This document shows positions 12,301-20,042 of a stretch of DNA of 64,000 nucleotides, in pieces. The DNA comes from Bathymodiolus brooksi (taxonomy: Eukaryota > Mollusca > Bivalvia > Mytilida > Modiolidae). The stretch spans positions 79,783,095 through 79,847,094 of the forward strand of contig OY804579.1 in assembly GCA_963680875.1 (NCBI GenBank). The letters run 5' to 3'. Below the pieces are notes generated by a model. It did no database searches. It saw only the letters and a list, made by a program, of their open reading frames with translations, and was not told the DNA's origin. The position numbers and the translations under genes are program-made. Positions within the stretch are counted from its first letter, which is position 1, and every line of letters begins with the position of its first letter.

Positions 12301-15300
12301 TCTTGGGTGGTCCTCTTCCAAAATTGTGTCCAGCATTTCAGAACACCGACCAGGATGTCCGCCACAGCCGAACTTAATTTAACATAGGACCCTATGGGAA
12401 ATTCCCTTAAAAATCTTTTTGTCTGAAACCATTTGCTCAATAAGAACAAAATTTTGATGAAATAGTCATTGGATGGTTCTCTTCCAAAAATTTGTCTGGC
12501 GGTTCGACCTTTCGATCAATTTTTTTTTTTACCTGTAATTTTGAAGTAAATCTGATTACCCATCTTGGAGTTCTTGCCCTTTTTTCATCAAATTTATAAA
12601 AATGACGAAGGCTACAATTGTTAATTTTTTTTACCGAAGTTATCAAGTTTTATTGACTGATGTTGTTATTATACCCAGGTGAGCTATACAGGCTCCTGGG
12701 AGCCTCTAGTTTTTTAGTTCACCTGGACCAAAGGTCCATGTGAACTATTGCCATCACTTGGCGTCCGTCGTGTCGTCTGTCGTCTGTAAACTTTTCACAT
12801 TTCAAGCTTCTTCTCCGAAACCACTTGGCCGATTGGAACCGAACTTAGCAGGAATGTTCCTTGGATGGTCCTCTACAAAGTTACTGTTTTTCGTTCCAGT
12901 CGGATATTCAATATGGCTGCCAGGGCCAATAATATGCTCTGATTGGCTGAAATTTCAAAGATCTTCTTCTCCGAAACTAATGAACTGACTGAACCCAAAC
13001 TGTAAAGGAATGATCATTGGAATGTCCTTTACCAAGTTACTGTTTTTTATGCCGATCGGAAATCCAAGATGGCCGCCATCGCAGGACATAGATTAACATT
13101 GGACCCTATGGGAAAATGTTCAAATGCCTTCTTCTCAGAAACTACAAATATGATTAAAGCCAAACTGTACATGAATGTTCATTGGATGGTCCTCTACAAT
13201 CTTAAGGTTTTTTGTTCCGATATGAAATTCAAAATGGCGGCTACGGCAGGACTTAGTTTAACATTGGACCCTATGGGAAAAATGTTTCAAAATGCTTCTT
13301 CTCTGAAACCACTTAGACAGTTGAAACCAAACTGCCCAGGAATGATCATTGGAAGGTCCTCTACAAATTTTCTGTTTTTTATGCCGGTCGGAAATCCAAG
13401 ATGGCCGCCACCGCAGGACATAGATTAACATTGGACCCTATGGGAAAATATTCAAATGCCTTCTACTCAGAAACTACAAATATGATTAAAGCCAAACTGT
13501 ACATGAATGTTCATTAGATGGTCCTCTACAAACTTTACGTTTTTTGTTCCGATATGAAATTCAAAATGGCGGCTACGGCAGGACTTAGTTTAACATTGAA
13601 CCCTATGGGAAAAATGTTTCAAAACGCTTCTTCTCTGAAACCACTTGGATAATTGAAACCAAACTGCCTAGGAATGATCATTGGAAGGTCCTCTAGAAAT
13701 TTTATGTTTTTTATGCCGATCGGGAATCCAAGATGGCCACCACCGCAATACATAGATTAACATTGGACCCTATGGGAAAATGTTCAAATGCCTTCTACTC
13801 AGAAACTACAAATATGATTAAAGCCAAACTGTACATGAATGTTCATTGGATGGTCCTCTACAAACTTTACGTTTTTTGTTCCGATATGAAATTCAAAATG
13901 GCGGCTACGGCAGGACTTAGTTTAACATTGGACCCTATGGGAAAAATGTTTCAAAATGCTTCTTCTCTGAAACCACTTGGACAGTTGAAACTAAACTGCC
14001 CAGGAATGTTCATTGGAAGGTCCTCTACAAATTTTCCGTTTTTTATGCCGGTCAGAAATCCAAGATGGCCGCCACCGCAGGACATAGATTAACATTGGAC
14101 CCTATGGGAAAATATTCAAATGCCTTCTACTCAGAAACTACAAATATGATTAAAGCCAAACTGTACATGAATGTTCATTAGATGGTCCTCTACAAACTTT
14201 GCGTTTTTTGTTCTGGTATAAAATTCAAAATGGCGGCTACGGCAGGACTTAGTTTAACATTGGACCCTATGGGAAAAATGTTTCAAAACGCTTCTTCTCT
14301 GAAACCACTTGGATAATTGAAACCAAACTGCCCAGGAATGATCATTGGAAGGTCCTCTACAAAGTTTCTGTTTTTTTATGCCGATCGGAAATTCAAGATG
14401 GCCGCCACCGCAGGACATAGATTAACATTGGACCCTATGGGAAAATGTTCAAATGCCTTCTTCTCAGAAACTACAAATATGATTAAAGCCAAACTGTACA
14501 TGAATGTTCATTGGATGGTCCTCTACAAACTTTACGTTTTTTGTTCCGATATGAAATTCAAAATGGCGGCTACGGCAGGACTTAGTTTAACATTGAACCC
14601 TATGGGGAAAATGTTTCAAAATGCTTCTTCTCTGAAACCACTTGGACAGTTGAAACTAAACTGCCCAGGAATGATCATTGGAAGGTCCTCTACAAATTTT
14701 CCGTTTTTTATGCCGGCCAGAAATCCAAGATGGCCGCCACCGCAGGACATAGATTAACATTGGACCCTATGGGAAAATATTCAAATGCCTTCTACTCAGA
14801 AACTACAAATATGATTAAAGCCAAACTGTACATGAATGTTCATTAGATGGTCCTCTACAAACTTTGCGTTTTTTGTTCTGGTATAAAATTCAAAATGGCG
14901 GCTACGGCAGGACTTAGTTTAACATTGGACCCTATGGGAAAAATGTTTCAAAACGCTTCTTCTCTGAAACCACTTGGATAATTGAAACCAAACTGCCCAG
15001 GAATGATCATTGGAAGGTCCTCTACAAAGTTTCTGTTTTTTTATGCCGATCGGAAATTCAAGATGGCCGCCACCGCAGGACATAGATTAACATTGGACCC
15101 TATGGGAAAATGTTCAAATGCCTTCTTCTCAGAAACTACAAATATGATTAAAGCCAAACTGTACATGAATGTTCATTGGATGATTCTCTACAAACAATAC
15201 GTTTTTTGTTCCGATATGAAATTCAAAATGGCGGCTACGGCAGGACTTAGTTTAACATTGGACCCTATGGGGAAAATGTTTCAAAACGCTTCTTCTCTGA

Positions 15301-18300
15301 AACCACTTGGATAATTGAAACCAAACTGCCCAGGAATGATCATTGGAAGGTCCTCTACAAAGTTTCTGTTTTTTTATGCCGATCGGAAATTCAAGATGGC
15401 CGCCACCGCAGGACATAGATTAACATTGGACCCTATGGGAAAATGTTCAAATGCCTTCTTCTCAGAAACTACAAATATGATTAAAGCCAAACTGTACATG
15501 AATGTTCATTGGATGATTCTCTACAAACAATACGTTTTTTGTTCCGATATGAAATTCAAAATGGCGGCTACGGCAGGACTTAGTTTAACATTGGACCCTA
15601 TGGGAAAAATGTTTCTTCTCTGAAACCACTTGGACAGTTGAAACCAAACTGCCCAGGAATGATCATTGGAAGGTCCTCTACAAAGTTTCTGTTTTTTATG
15701 CCGGTCGGAAATCCAAGATGGCCACCACCGCAGGACATAGATTAACATTGGACCCTATGGGAAAATGTTCAAATGCCTTCTTCTCAGAAACTACAAATAT
15801 GATTAAAGCCAAACTGTACATGAATGTTCATTGGATGGTCCTCTACAAACTTTGCGTTTTTTGTTCCGATATAAAATTCAAAATGGCGGCTACGGCAGGA
15901 CTTAGTTTAACATTGGACCCTATGGGAAAAATGTTTCAAAACGCTTCTTCTCTGAAACCACTTGGATAATTGAAACCAAACTGCCCAGGAATGATCATTG
16001 GAAGGTCCTCTACAAGGTGTGTGTTTTTTATGCCGGTCGGAAATCCAAGATGGCCACCACCGCAGGACATAGATTAACATTGGACCCTATGGGAAAATGT
16101 TCAAATGCCTTCTTCTCAGAAACTACAAATATGATTAAAGCCAAACTGTACATGAATGTTCATTGGATGGTCCTCTACAAACTTTGCGTTTTTTGTTCCG
16201 ATATAAAATTCAAAATGGCGGCTACGGCAGGACTTAGTTTAACATTGGACCCTATGGGAAAAATGTTTCAAAACGCTTCTTCTCTGAAACCACTTGGATA
16301 ATTGAAACCAAACTGCCCAGGAATGATCATTGGAAGGTCCTCTACAAGGTGTGTGTTTTTTATGCCGATCGGAAATCCAAGATGGCCACCACCGCAGGAC
16401 ATAAATTAACATTGGACCCTATGAGAAAATGTTCAAATGCCTTCTTCTCAGAAACTACAAATATGATTAAAGCCAAACTGTACAAGAATGTTCATTGGAT
16501 GGTCCTCTACAAACTTTACGTTTTTTGTTCCGATATGAAATTCAAAATGGCGGCTACGGCAGGACTTAGTTTAACATTGGACCCTATGGGGTAAATGTTT
16601 GAAAACGCTTCTTCTCTGAAACCACTAGAACAGTTGAAACCAAACTGCCCAGGAATGATCATTGGAAGGTCCTCTACAAATTTTATGTTTTTTATGCCGA
16701 TCGGAAATCCAAGATGGCCGCCACCACAATACATAGATTAACATTGGACCCTATGGGAAAATGTTCAAATGCCTTCTTCTCAGAAACTACAAATATTATT
16801 AAAGCCAAACTGTACATGAATGTTCATTGGATGGTCCTCTACAAACGTTAGGTTTTTTGTTCCGATATGAAATTCAAAATGGCGGCTACGGCAGGACTTA
16901 GTTTAACATTGGACCCTATGGGAAAAATGTTTCAAAACGCTTCTTCTCTGAAACCACTTGGACAGTTGAATCCAAACTGCCCAGGAATGATCATTGGAAG
17001 GTCCTCTACAAAGTTTCTGTTTTTTTATGCCGATCGAAAATTCAAGATGGCCACCACCGCAGGACATAGATTAACATTGGACCCTATGGGAAAATGTTCA
17101 AATGCCTTCTTCTCAGAAACTACAAATATGATTAAAGCCAAACTGTCCATATGTGTGTACATTGGATGGTCCTCTACAAACTTTACGTTTTTTGTTCCGA
17201 TATGAAATTCAAAATGGCGGCTACGGCATGACTTAGTTTAACATTGGACCCTATGGGAAAAATGTTTCAAAATGCTTCTTCTCTGAAACCACTTGGATAA
17301 TTGAAACCAAACTGCCCAGGAATGATCATTGGAAGGTCCTCTACAAGGTGTGTGTTTTTTATGCCGATCGGAAATCCAAGATGGCCACCACCGCAGGACA
17401 TAGATTAACATTGGACCCTATGGGAAAATGTTCAAATGCCTTCTTCTCAGAAACTACAAATATGATTAAAGCCAAACTGTGCATGAATGTTCATTGAATG
17501 GTCCTCTACAAAATATACGTTTTTTATTCTGATATGAAATTCAAAATGGCGGCTACGGCAAGACTTAGTTTAACATTGGACCCTATGGGAAAAATGTTTC
17601 AAAATGCTTCTTCTCTGAAACCACTTGGACAGTTGAAACCAAACTGCCCAGGAATGATCATTGGAAGGTCCTGTTTTTTATGCCGATCGGAAATCCAAGA
17701 TGGCTGCCACCACAGGTCATAGTATTAACACAGAACCATATGGGGAAAATACAGAAATATATTCTTCTCTGAAGCTATTGCACTGATTGAACCTAAACTG
17801 TGCATCAATCATTGGAAGGTCCTTTACAAACTTTGTGTTTTTTATGTTGATCGTAATTCCAAGATGACGCAGGACATAGTTTTTACATAGGACCAATTGG
17901 GTTTTTTTATTACCAGGTGAACGATACAGGCTCTTGAGAGCCTCTGGTTAATCTTCTGACACCACTGGGTCAATTTGAACCAAAGTTAACCTATGTCATC
18001 CTTGAGGTGTCTGCTCTCAGAATTGTGTCTGATGATACCGTCAATCATTCTGCATACCTTTTTAACTCAGCTTGCCAAAGGCAATGTGAGCTTTTGCCAT
18101 CACTTGGAGTCCGTAGTATGTTGTCCGTTAACTTTTCACATTTTAATCTTCTCCTCTGAAACCCTCAGCCAAATGAACTGAAACGTGGTAGGAAGCATCT
18201 ATGGAAGGTCCTCTGTAAAATTTGCTTATTTTGTCCCGATCCATTAACAAACATGGTCGCCACAGGTAATTCTTTTTTCTGATTGGCCGATTGAAAAAAA

Positions 18301-20042
18301 TCTTCTCCTCTGAAACCGCTTAGCCAAATGAACCGAAACTTGGTAGGAAGCATCTATGTAAGGTCCTCTATAAAGAATGCTCATTTTGTCCCGATCGGTT
18401 AACAAACATGGCCACCACAGGCAATTTTTGTTTCTGATTGGTTGATTTCTAAAAAAATCTTCTCCTCTGTTAAAAGAAAGATAACTCTTGCCTAAACTGT
18501 TAAAAGAGATAACTCTTGCCATTATCTCCCTTAGAAATTATCTAATGCTGATATAGTGTAACATGTTTATTCTGTTATAGTGACAGCCGGAAACTTTGAG
18601 CCGTAGTGAAAGGGGGAGGTGTGGCGCTTTAAAATCTGATTCAACCCACCATTTCTTTAGAAATGCCTGTACCAAGTCTGGGTCATTACGGTTTTCACAG
18701 TTTTCCGGTTGTTGACTGATTTTGTCTGTTTATATACTTATGAGTTTTGACTTTCCCTTTGTAAGATTGCTCGGAGTTCGGTAATTTTGTTATTACCCTT
18801 ATTCTATACATTACAAGTAGGTATTCACATTTTAATATTCTTTTTAGCAAACCTTGCCAAAGGCAATATGAACTTTTGCCATCACCTGGTGTCCGTCTTC
18901 TGTCATCCGTTTACTTTTCACATTTTAATCTTCTCCTCTGAAAACCCTCGGCCAAATGAACTGAAACTTGGTAGGAAGCATCTATGGAAGGTCCTATCTA
19001 AAGAGTGCACATTTTGTTATGATCCATTACCAAACATGGCTGCCACAGGCAATTCTTGTTTCTGATTGGCCGATTTTTAAAAATCTTCTTTGAAACCACT
19101 TGGCCAAATGAACCGAAACTTGGTAGGAAGCATCTAGGGAATGTCCTCTATGAAGATTGCTCATTTCGTCCCGATCGGCTAACAAGTATGGCTACCGCCG
19201 AAACTTGGTAGGAATCATCTATGGAATGTCCTCTATGAAGATTGCTCATTTCGTCCCGATCAGTTAACAAACATGGCTACCACCGAAACTTGGTAGGAAG
19301 CATCTTTGGAATGTCCTCTATGAAGATTGCTCATTTCGTCCCGATTTTCTCCTTTGAAACTGCTTAGCCATATGAACCGAAACTTGGTAGGAAGCATCTG
19401 CATGTATGGAAGGCTCTGTATTAAGTTTCCTCAAAGTAGAATGAAAGGTGAGCGACACAGGCTCAGTGGGCAGCCCTCTAGTGATATTATAAATAGAACA
19501 CACATACAGAGCCAAGAAGGTTACATTTTAATGAGAAGTGTGACATATGTTATGGGTTTTGCTGAAATATTCTTCATTTTGTCATTTTTTTTATGAACAT
19601 ATGCAAATTAAGCCAGTTTTTTTGCAAAAAATAATTTGCAAAATCTTCTCCTGAAACCACTGAGCCTTGCTTTGACAAAGTAACATCTTGTACACAATTT
19701 TTTTTTTTTGAAAATAGTTTCCAAGTCGACATAATAACAAATAATAGTATTAACAGATTTTTTATACGATCGATTTTTTCTTCATATAAAATGTCATAAA
19801 TTTGATACAAAATTAAGTGAATTCTTGTCACAGCATAAATACACAAATAAATTTTTCTCAAATATCTAGACATTTGCATTTGATATATAAACAAGATTTA
19901 GACATATTTATTTATTTTTATTTTCAGAGAAGACAGCAAGGCTAGAACAGAATTTTTCCAGTTTTTTGTGGAGGATAGAACTGAGTCGACCATGTCATAT
20001 TATGAGTTTGTACAGCATTTACAGAAACAAGTGAAGAGCTGA
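140..20042 (+). CDS. SEC24A/B: SEC24A/B-type COPII coat protein, C-terminal seven exons (5' part outside window)
   Basis: Sec24 is the cargo-binding subunit of the Sec23/Sec24 inner COPII coat that buds vesicles from the endoplasmic reticulum. Seven exons (140-313, 1294-1404, 2598-2776, 3357-3494, 5691-5888, 8034-8137, 19928-20042) join in phase to about 339 residues ending at TGA 20040-20042. The order matches the family's C-terminal half: the trunk/beta-sandwich stretch '[20 protein letters not shown]', the helical domain ('[20 protein letters not shown]', '[20 protein letters not shown]'), then the gelsolin-like domain ('[19 protein letters not shown]', '[19 protein letters not shown]'). 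The final '[20 protein letters not shown]' is the A/B rather than the C/D type of tail. The first codon is split by the upstream intron, so the N-terminal part and promoter lie before the window. The last intron is 11.8 kb and packed with repeats. Exon joins are inferred from splice consensus and reading phase; family assignment is from recalled conservation. Confidence 0.93.
607..1118 (+). mobile_element. Helentron/HINE-like short element in SEC24 intron
   Basis: It begins AGCTCACCTTGCCAAAGG, followed by the 'CATCACTTGGCGTCCGTCGT' tract. It holds two to three degenerate core units ('ctctgaaacc...aaatgaa(t)cgaaacttggtaggaagcatc...catggccgcc'). It ends with the inverted 'aaggtgagc', then the stem AGGCTC/GAGCTT and CTGG at 1115-1118. 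A terminal inverted repeat whose 3' partner is internal to a hairpin is the layout described for Helentron-derived non-autonomous elements; class is inferred. Confidence 0.6.
1294..1404 (+). CDS. SEC24A/B: SEC24 exon b, with a GC splice donor
   Basis: The acceptor is 'atttacag' before 1294. The exon encodes '[20 protein letters not shown]' and ends '...GLLAKM' plus one base. The donor must be ATGG|gcaagt, because ending at 1404 keeps phase with the next exon (GGT GCT GAC, giving M-G-A-D-R-S, aligned with M-A-V-D-R-S in vertebrate Sec24). The nearest GT (inside 'caagtt') would shift the frame. This is a GC-AG intron. The last bases of this exon and its donor are the seed of the 42-bp array that follows. 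Confidence 0.9.
1379..2310 (+). repeat. 42-bp tandem repeat, about 22 copies, derived from exon end plus 5' splice donor
   Basis: The unit is 'ATTACTGGCTAAAATGG|gcaagttataatgttaaatcatagg' in structure. The part before the bar is identical to the end of the SEC24 exon at 1294-1404, and the part after it is that exon's GC donor and first intron bases. Successive 'actgg' starts fall 42 bp apart (1391, 1433). There is one short irregular copy near 1484-1500 and a diverged one near 2070-2100. Reading through any copy meets TAA four codons past the exon, so only the first donor is productive. Confidence 0.95.
2598..2776 (+). CDS. SEC24A/B: SEC24 exon c
   Basis: The acceptor 'ttctacag' ends at 2597 and the donor TTT|gtaagt follows 2776. 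It encodes '[20 protein letters not shown]' and '[13 protein letters not shown]', part of the Sec24 helical domain. Entry needs one base from the previous exon; it ends in phase 0. Confidence 0.92.
3170..3300 (+). mobile_element. SINE-2 fragment
   Basis: The segment contains 'ttgtttcaatgagctagcac', 'ttctcgccatgttatagct' and 'tgtttaacaacaatcactta', shared with the complete copy at 40585-40975 in the same orientation. The tRNA-like head is missing. Confidence 0.55.
3357..3494 (+). CDS. SEC24A/B: SEC24 exon d
   Basis: The acceptor 'cttgtag' ends at 3356 and the donor ACA|gtaagt follows 3494. It is 46 codons, phase 0 at both ends: '[20 protein letters not shown]' and '[18 protein letters not shown]'. 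It is too short for a simple ORF scan but clear by conservation. Confidence 0.92.
3877..4633 (+). mobile_element. Non-autonomous DNA transposon with imperfect TIRs, carrying a ZBED/TTF-like ORF fragment
   Basis: The left end CAGTCATTCCGAAGGTTCG is the near reverse complement of the right end '...aaggtacctttggaatgactg'; the next bases (ttggac...tgg) also pair. Flanks share 'gatgt' but not as a clean target duplication. Inside lies the ORF at 4225-4434. It interrupts a SEC24 intron. hAT affiliation is inferred from the ORF and CA-type termini. Confidence 0.6.
4225..4434 (+). pseudogene. Fragment of a hAT/ZNF862-like (BED/TTF-type) transposon protein
   Basis: This is a 69-residue ORF. '[20 protein letters not shown]' followed by 'MTC' matches the N-terminal pattern (K/R)F..(K/E)WL....WL.YD......M.C..C that opens many animal ZNF862/KIAA1586-like transposon proteins. 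The second zinc-ligand Cys expected three residues on is replaced (C-K-I-W), and a run of TGA codons follows at once, so only the start of the domain remains. A near-A/T-rich tail with AATAAA-like signals follows. It is a degenerate coding remnant, not a host exon. Confidence 0.5.
5140..5290 (+). mobile_element. SINE-1 fragment (tRNA-derived SINE)
   Basis: The segment has the B-box-like 'gagttcgaatcc', then 'gtgtactcgat', 'gtgataaagtttgtcagtga' and 'ccaccaatt', the order seen in full copies at 31523-31790 and 60611-60866. The tail is degraded. Confidence 0.6.
5691..5888 (+). CDS. SEC24A/B: SEC24 exon e (gelsolin-like domain)
   Basis: The acceptor 'tttttcag' ends at 5690 and the donor ATG|gtgagt follows 5888. 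It is 66 codons, phase 0. '[20 protein letters not shown]' followed by '[16 protein letters not shown]' is the gelsolin-like domain of Sec24. Confidence 0.93.
5995..6130 (+). mobile_element. SINE-1 fragment
   Basis: The 3' half of the same SINE: 'gtgatagagtttttcagtga', 'cgacagatct', 'tctccaggtact', 'cctccaccaatataaaactg'. The tRNA-like head is absent. Confidence 0.55.
6431..6622 (+). mobile_element. pogo-like MITE (TIR ACTGTCAAATCTGG / CCAGGTTTAACTGTA)
   Basis: The ends are inverted (CTGTCAAATCTGGGTTA versus CCAGGTTTAACTG) with TA on the right flank. The interior shares 'ggtctcttaatacagg', 'gaaat' and 'ggtcacataatacaag' with the copy at 49719-49977. No coding sequence. TA target and TIR sequence suggest Tc1/mariner-pogo; class inferred. 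Confidence 0.55.
6983..7052 (-). mobile_element. SINE-1 tail, inverted
   Basis: The + strand reads 'ggtttatggcgtttaatgcc' then 'caacaatatttcagttatat', the reverse complement of the conserved SINE-1 3' tail. It is followed by unrelated AT-rich sequence. Confidence 0.55.
7389..7558. repeat. Near-perfect fold-back (palindromic) element
   Basis: A left arm starting 'tctctaacattgtttcccg' (7389 on) is repeated in reverse complement ending 'cgggaaacaatgttagaga' (7558). Arms of about 75 bp match except for a few bases around a short loop near 7468-7478. It has no ORF and lies in SEC24 intron e-f. Confidence 0.85.
8034..8137 (+). CDS. SEC24A/B: SEC24 exon f
   Basis: The acceptor 'tttacag' ends at 8033; the donor TTAG|gtttgt follows 8137. 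It encodes '[20 protein letters not shown]' and '[15 protein letters not shown]', matching the Sec24 'LPELDxxxSERxRxFIxxLRxSRP' region. It ends with two bases of an Arg codon completed 11.8 kb downstream. Confidence 0.92.
8172..8232 (+). mobile_element. 5' fragment of a HINE-like element, broken by the next insertion
   Basis: It holds 'gtgagcttttgccatcactt' and a 'cctccatcgtggtttgtccg' tract, i.e. only the 5' end of the family at 607 and 18060. It stops at a T-run where the 8235-12709 element begins. Confidence 0.55.
8555..9085 (+). repeat. ~163-bp tandem repeat, three to four copies
   Basis: The motif 'aagatctacctaccctgcaa' recurs at about 8559, 8719, 8882 and 9047, each followed by 'gaagtaaat(c)ccattac' and a 'ttatatttcaaaaactat' tract. 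One more partial match appears at about 12530-12590. Confidence 0.85.
9105..12240 (+). repeat. 311-bp tandem array, ten copies
   Basis: Copies begin at the 'aaaggggggatgaaat' tract and run through 'ctctgaaactactgagcc', 'aaatgatccttaggtggtcc', 'tatccaagatggccgcc' and 'gctttttaacatatattacg'. Starts of 'atgatccttagg' fall about every 311 bp (9500, 9811, 10121, 10432, 10743, 11053, 11364, 11676, 11985). Divergence between copies is low. Both strands carry 63-95-codon open stretches repeated once per unit; these are a by-product of low stop density, not genes. Confidence 0.95.
12715..17947 (+). mobile_element. Helentron/HINE-like element, 5.2 kb, carrying a 332-bp satellite array
   Basis: It begins in a T-run with AGTTCACCTGGACCAAAGG and the same 'catcacttggcgtccgtcg' tract. 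It ends 'ACCAGGTGAACGATAC', stem-loop AGGCTCTTGAGAGCCT, CTGG at 17944-17947. It lies head-to-tail directly behind the element ending at 12709, separated only by T residues. Shorter or partial relatives lie at 53549-54634 and (inverted) 63132-64000. No ORF for a transposition protein. Confidence 0.65.
13060..17710 (+). repeat. 332-bp higher-order tandem array, about 14 copies, each a diverged dimer of ~166 bp
   Basis: Each unit contains 'aatccaagatggccgccacc' and, about 166 bp later, 'ttcaaaatggcggctacggc'. Both are followed by 'tta(g/a)(a)tttaacattggaccctatggg', a Ctctgaaac/ctcagaaac box and 'gaatgatcattgg(aa/at)ggtcctctac'. The two half-units are clearly related but belong to separate types, i.e. 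a dimeric higher-order repeat. Repeats of open frames of 80-146 codons are array artefacts. Confidence 0.93.
18060..18472 (+). mobile_element. HINE-like element, 3' truncated
   Basis: It starts 'actcagcttgccaaaggcaa' with the 'cttttgccatcacttggagt' tract and contains two core units ('gaaacgtggtaggaagcatc', 'gaaacttggtaggaagcatc'). It then stops at a T/A-rich junction with no terminal hairpin. Confidence 0.55.
18846..19481 (+). mobile_element. HINE-like element with short internal duplications
   Basis: It starts after T5 with 'agcaaaccttgccaaaggca'. Core units include three near-identical segments 'gaaacttggtaggaa(t/g)catc...gtcctctatgaagattgctc' at about 19120, 19200 and 19280. It ends 'gaaaggtgagcgacacaggc', a degraded stem and CTAG at 19478-19481. 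Confidence 0.6.
19928..20042 (+). CDS. SEC24A/B: SEC24 last coding exon
   Basis: The acceptor 'attttcag' ends at 19927. It encodes '[20 protein letters not shown]' and '[17 protein letters not shown]', then TGA. This is the universal Sec24A/B C-terminus, so the gene is complete at its 3' end. Confidence 0.94.

Larger units (their letters stand above)
8235..12709 (+). mobile_element. Helentron/HINE-like element, 4.5 kb, carrying a 311-bp satellite array
   Basis: The 5' end is a hairpin AGCTCACCTGACCC/GGGTCAGGTGAGCT followed by the 'cgtccgtcgt' tract. The 3' end has the inverted 'CCCAGGTGAGCT', then the stem-loop AGGCTCCTGGGAGCCT and CTAG at 12706-12709, followed by T. Between lie three ~163-bp units (8555-9080), ten ~311-bp units and a diverged tail. 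There is no transposase or helicase ORF, so the element is non-autonomous. It sits in the last SEC24 intron. The mechanism is inferred from the asymmetric inverted ends and 3' hairpin. Confidence 0.65.

Noticed and set aside
13069..17722. ORFs of 80-146 codons beginning MAAT/MKFKM
   Set aside because: They recur with the 332-bp unit and are broken differently in each copy by point changes; no selection for coding is visible.
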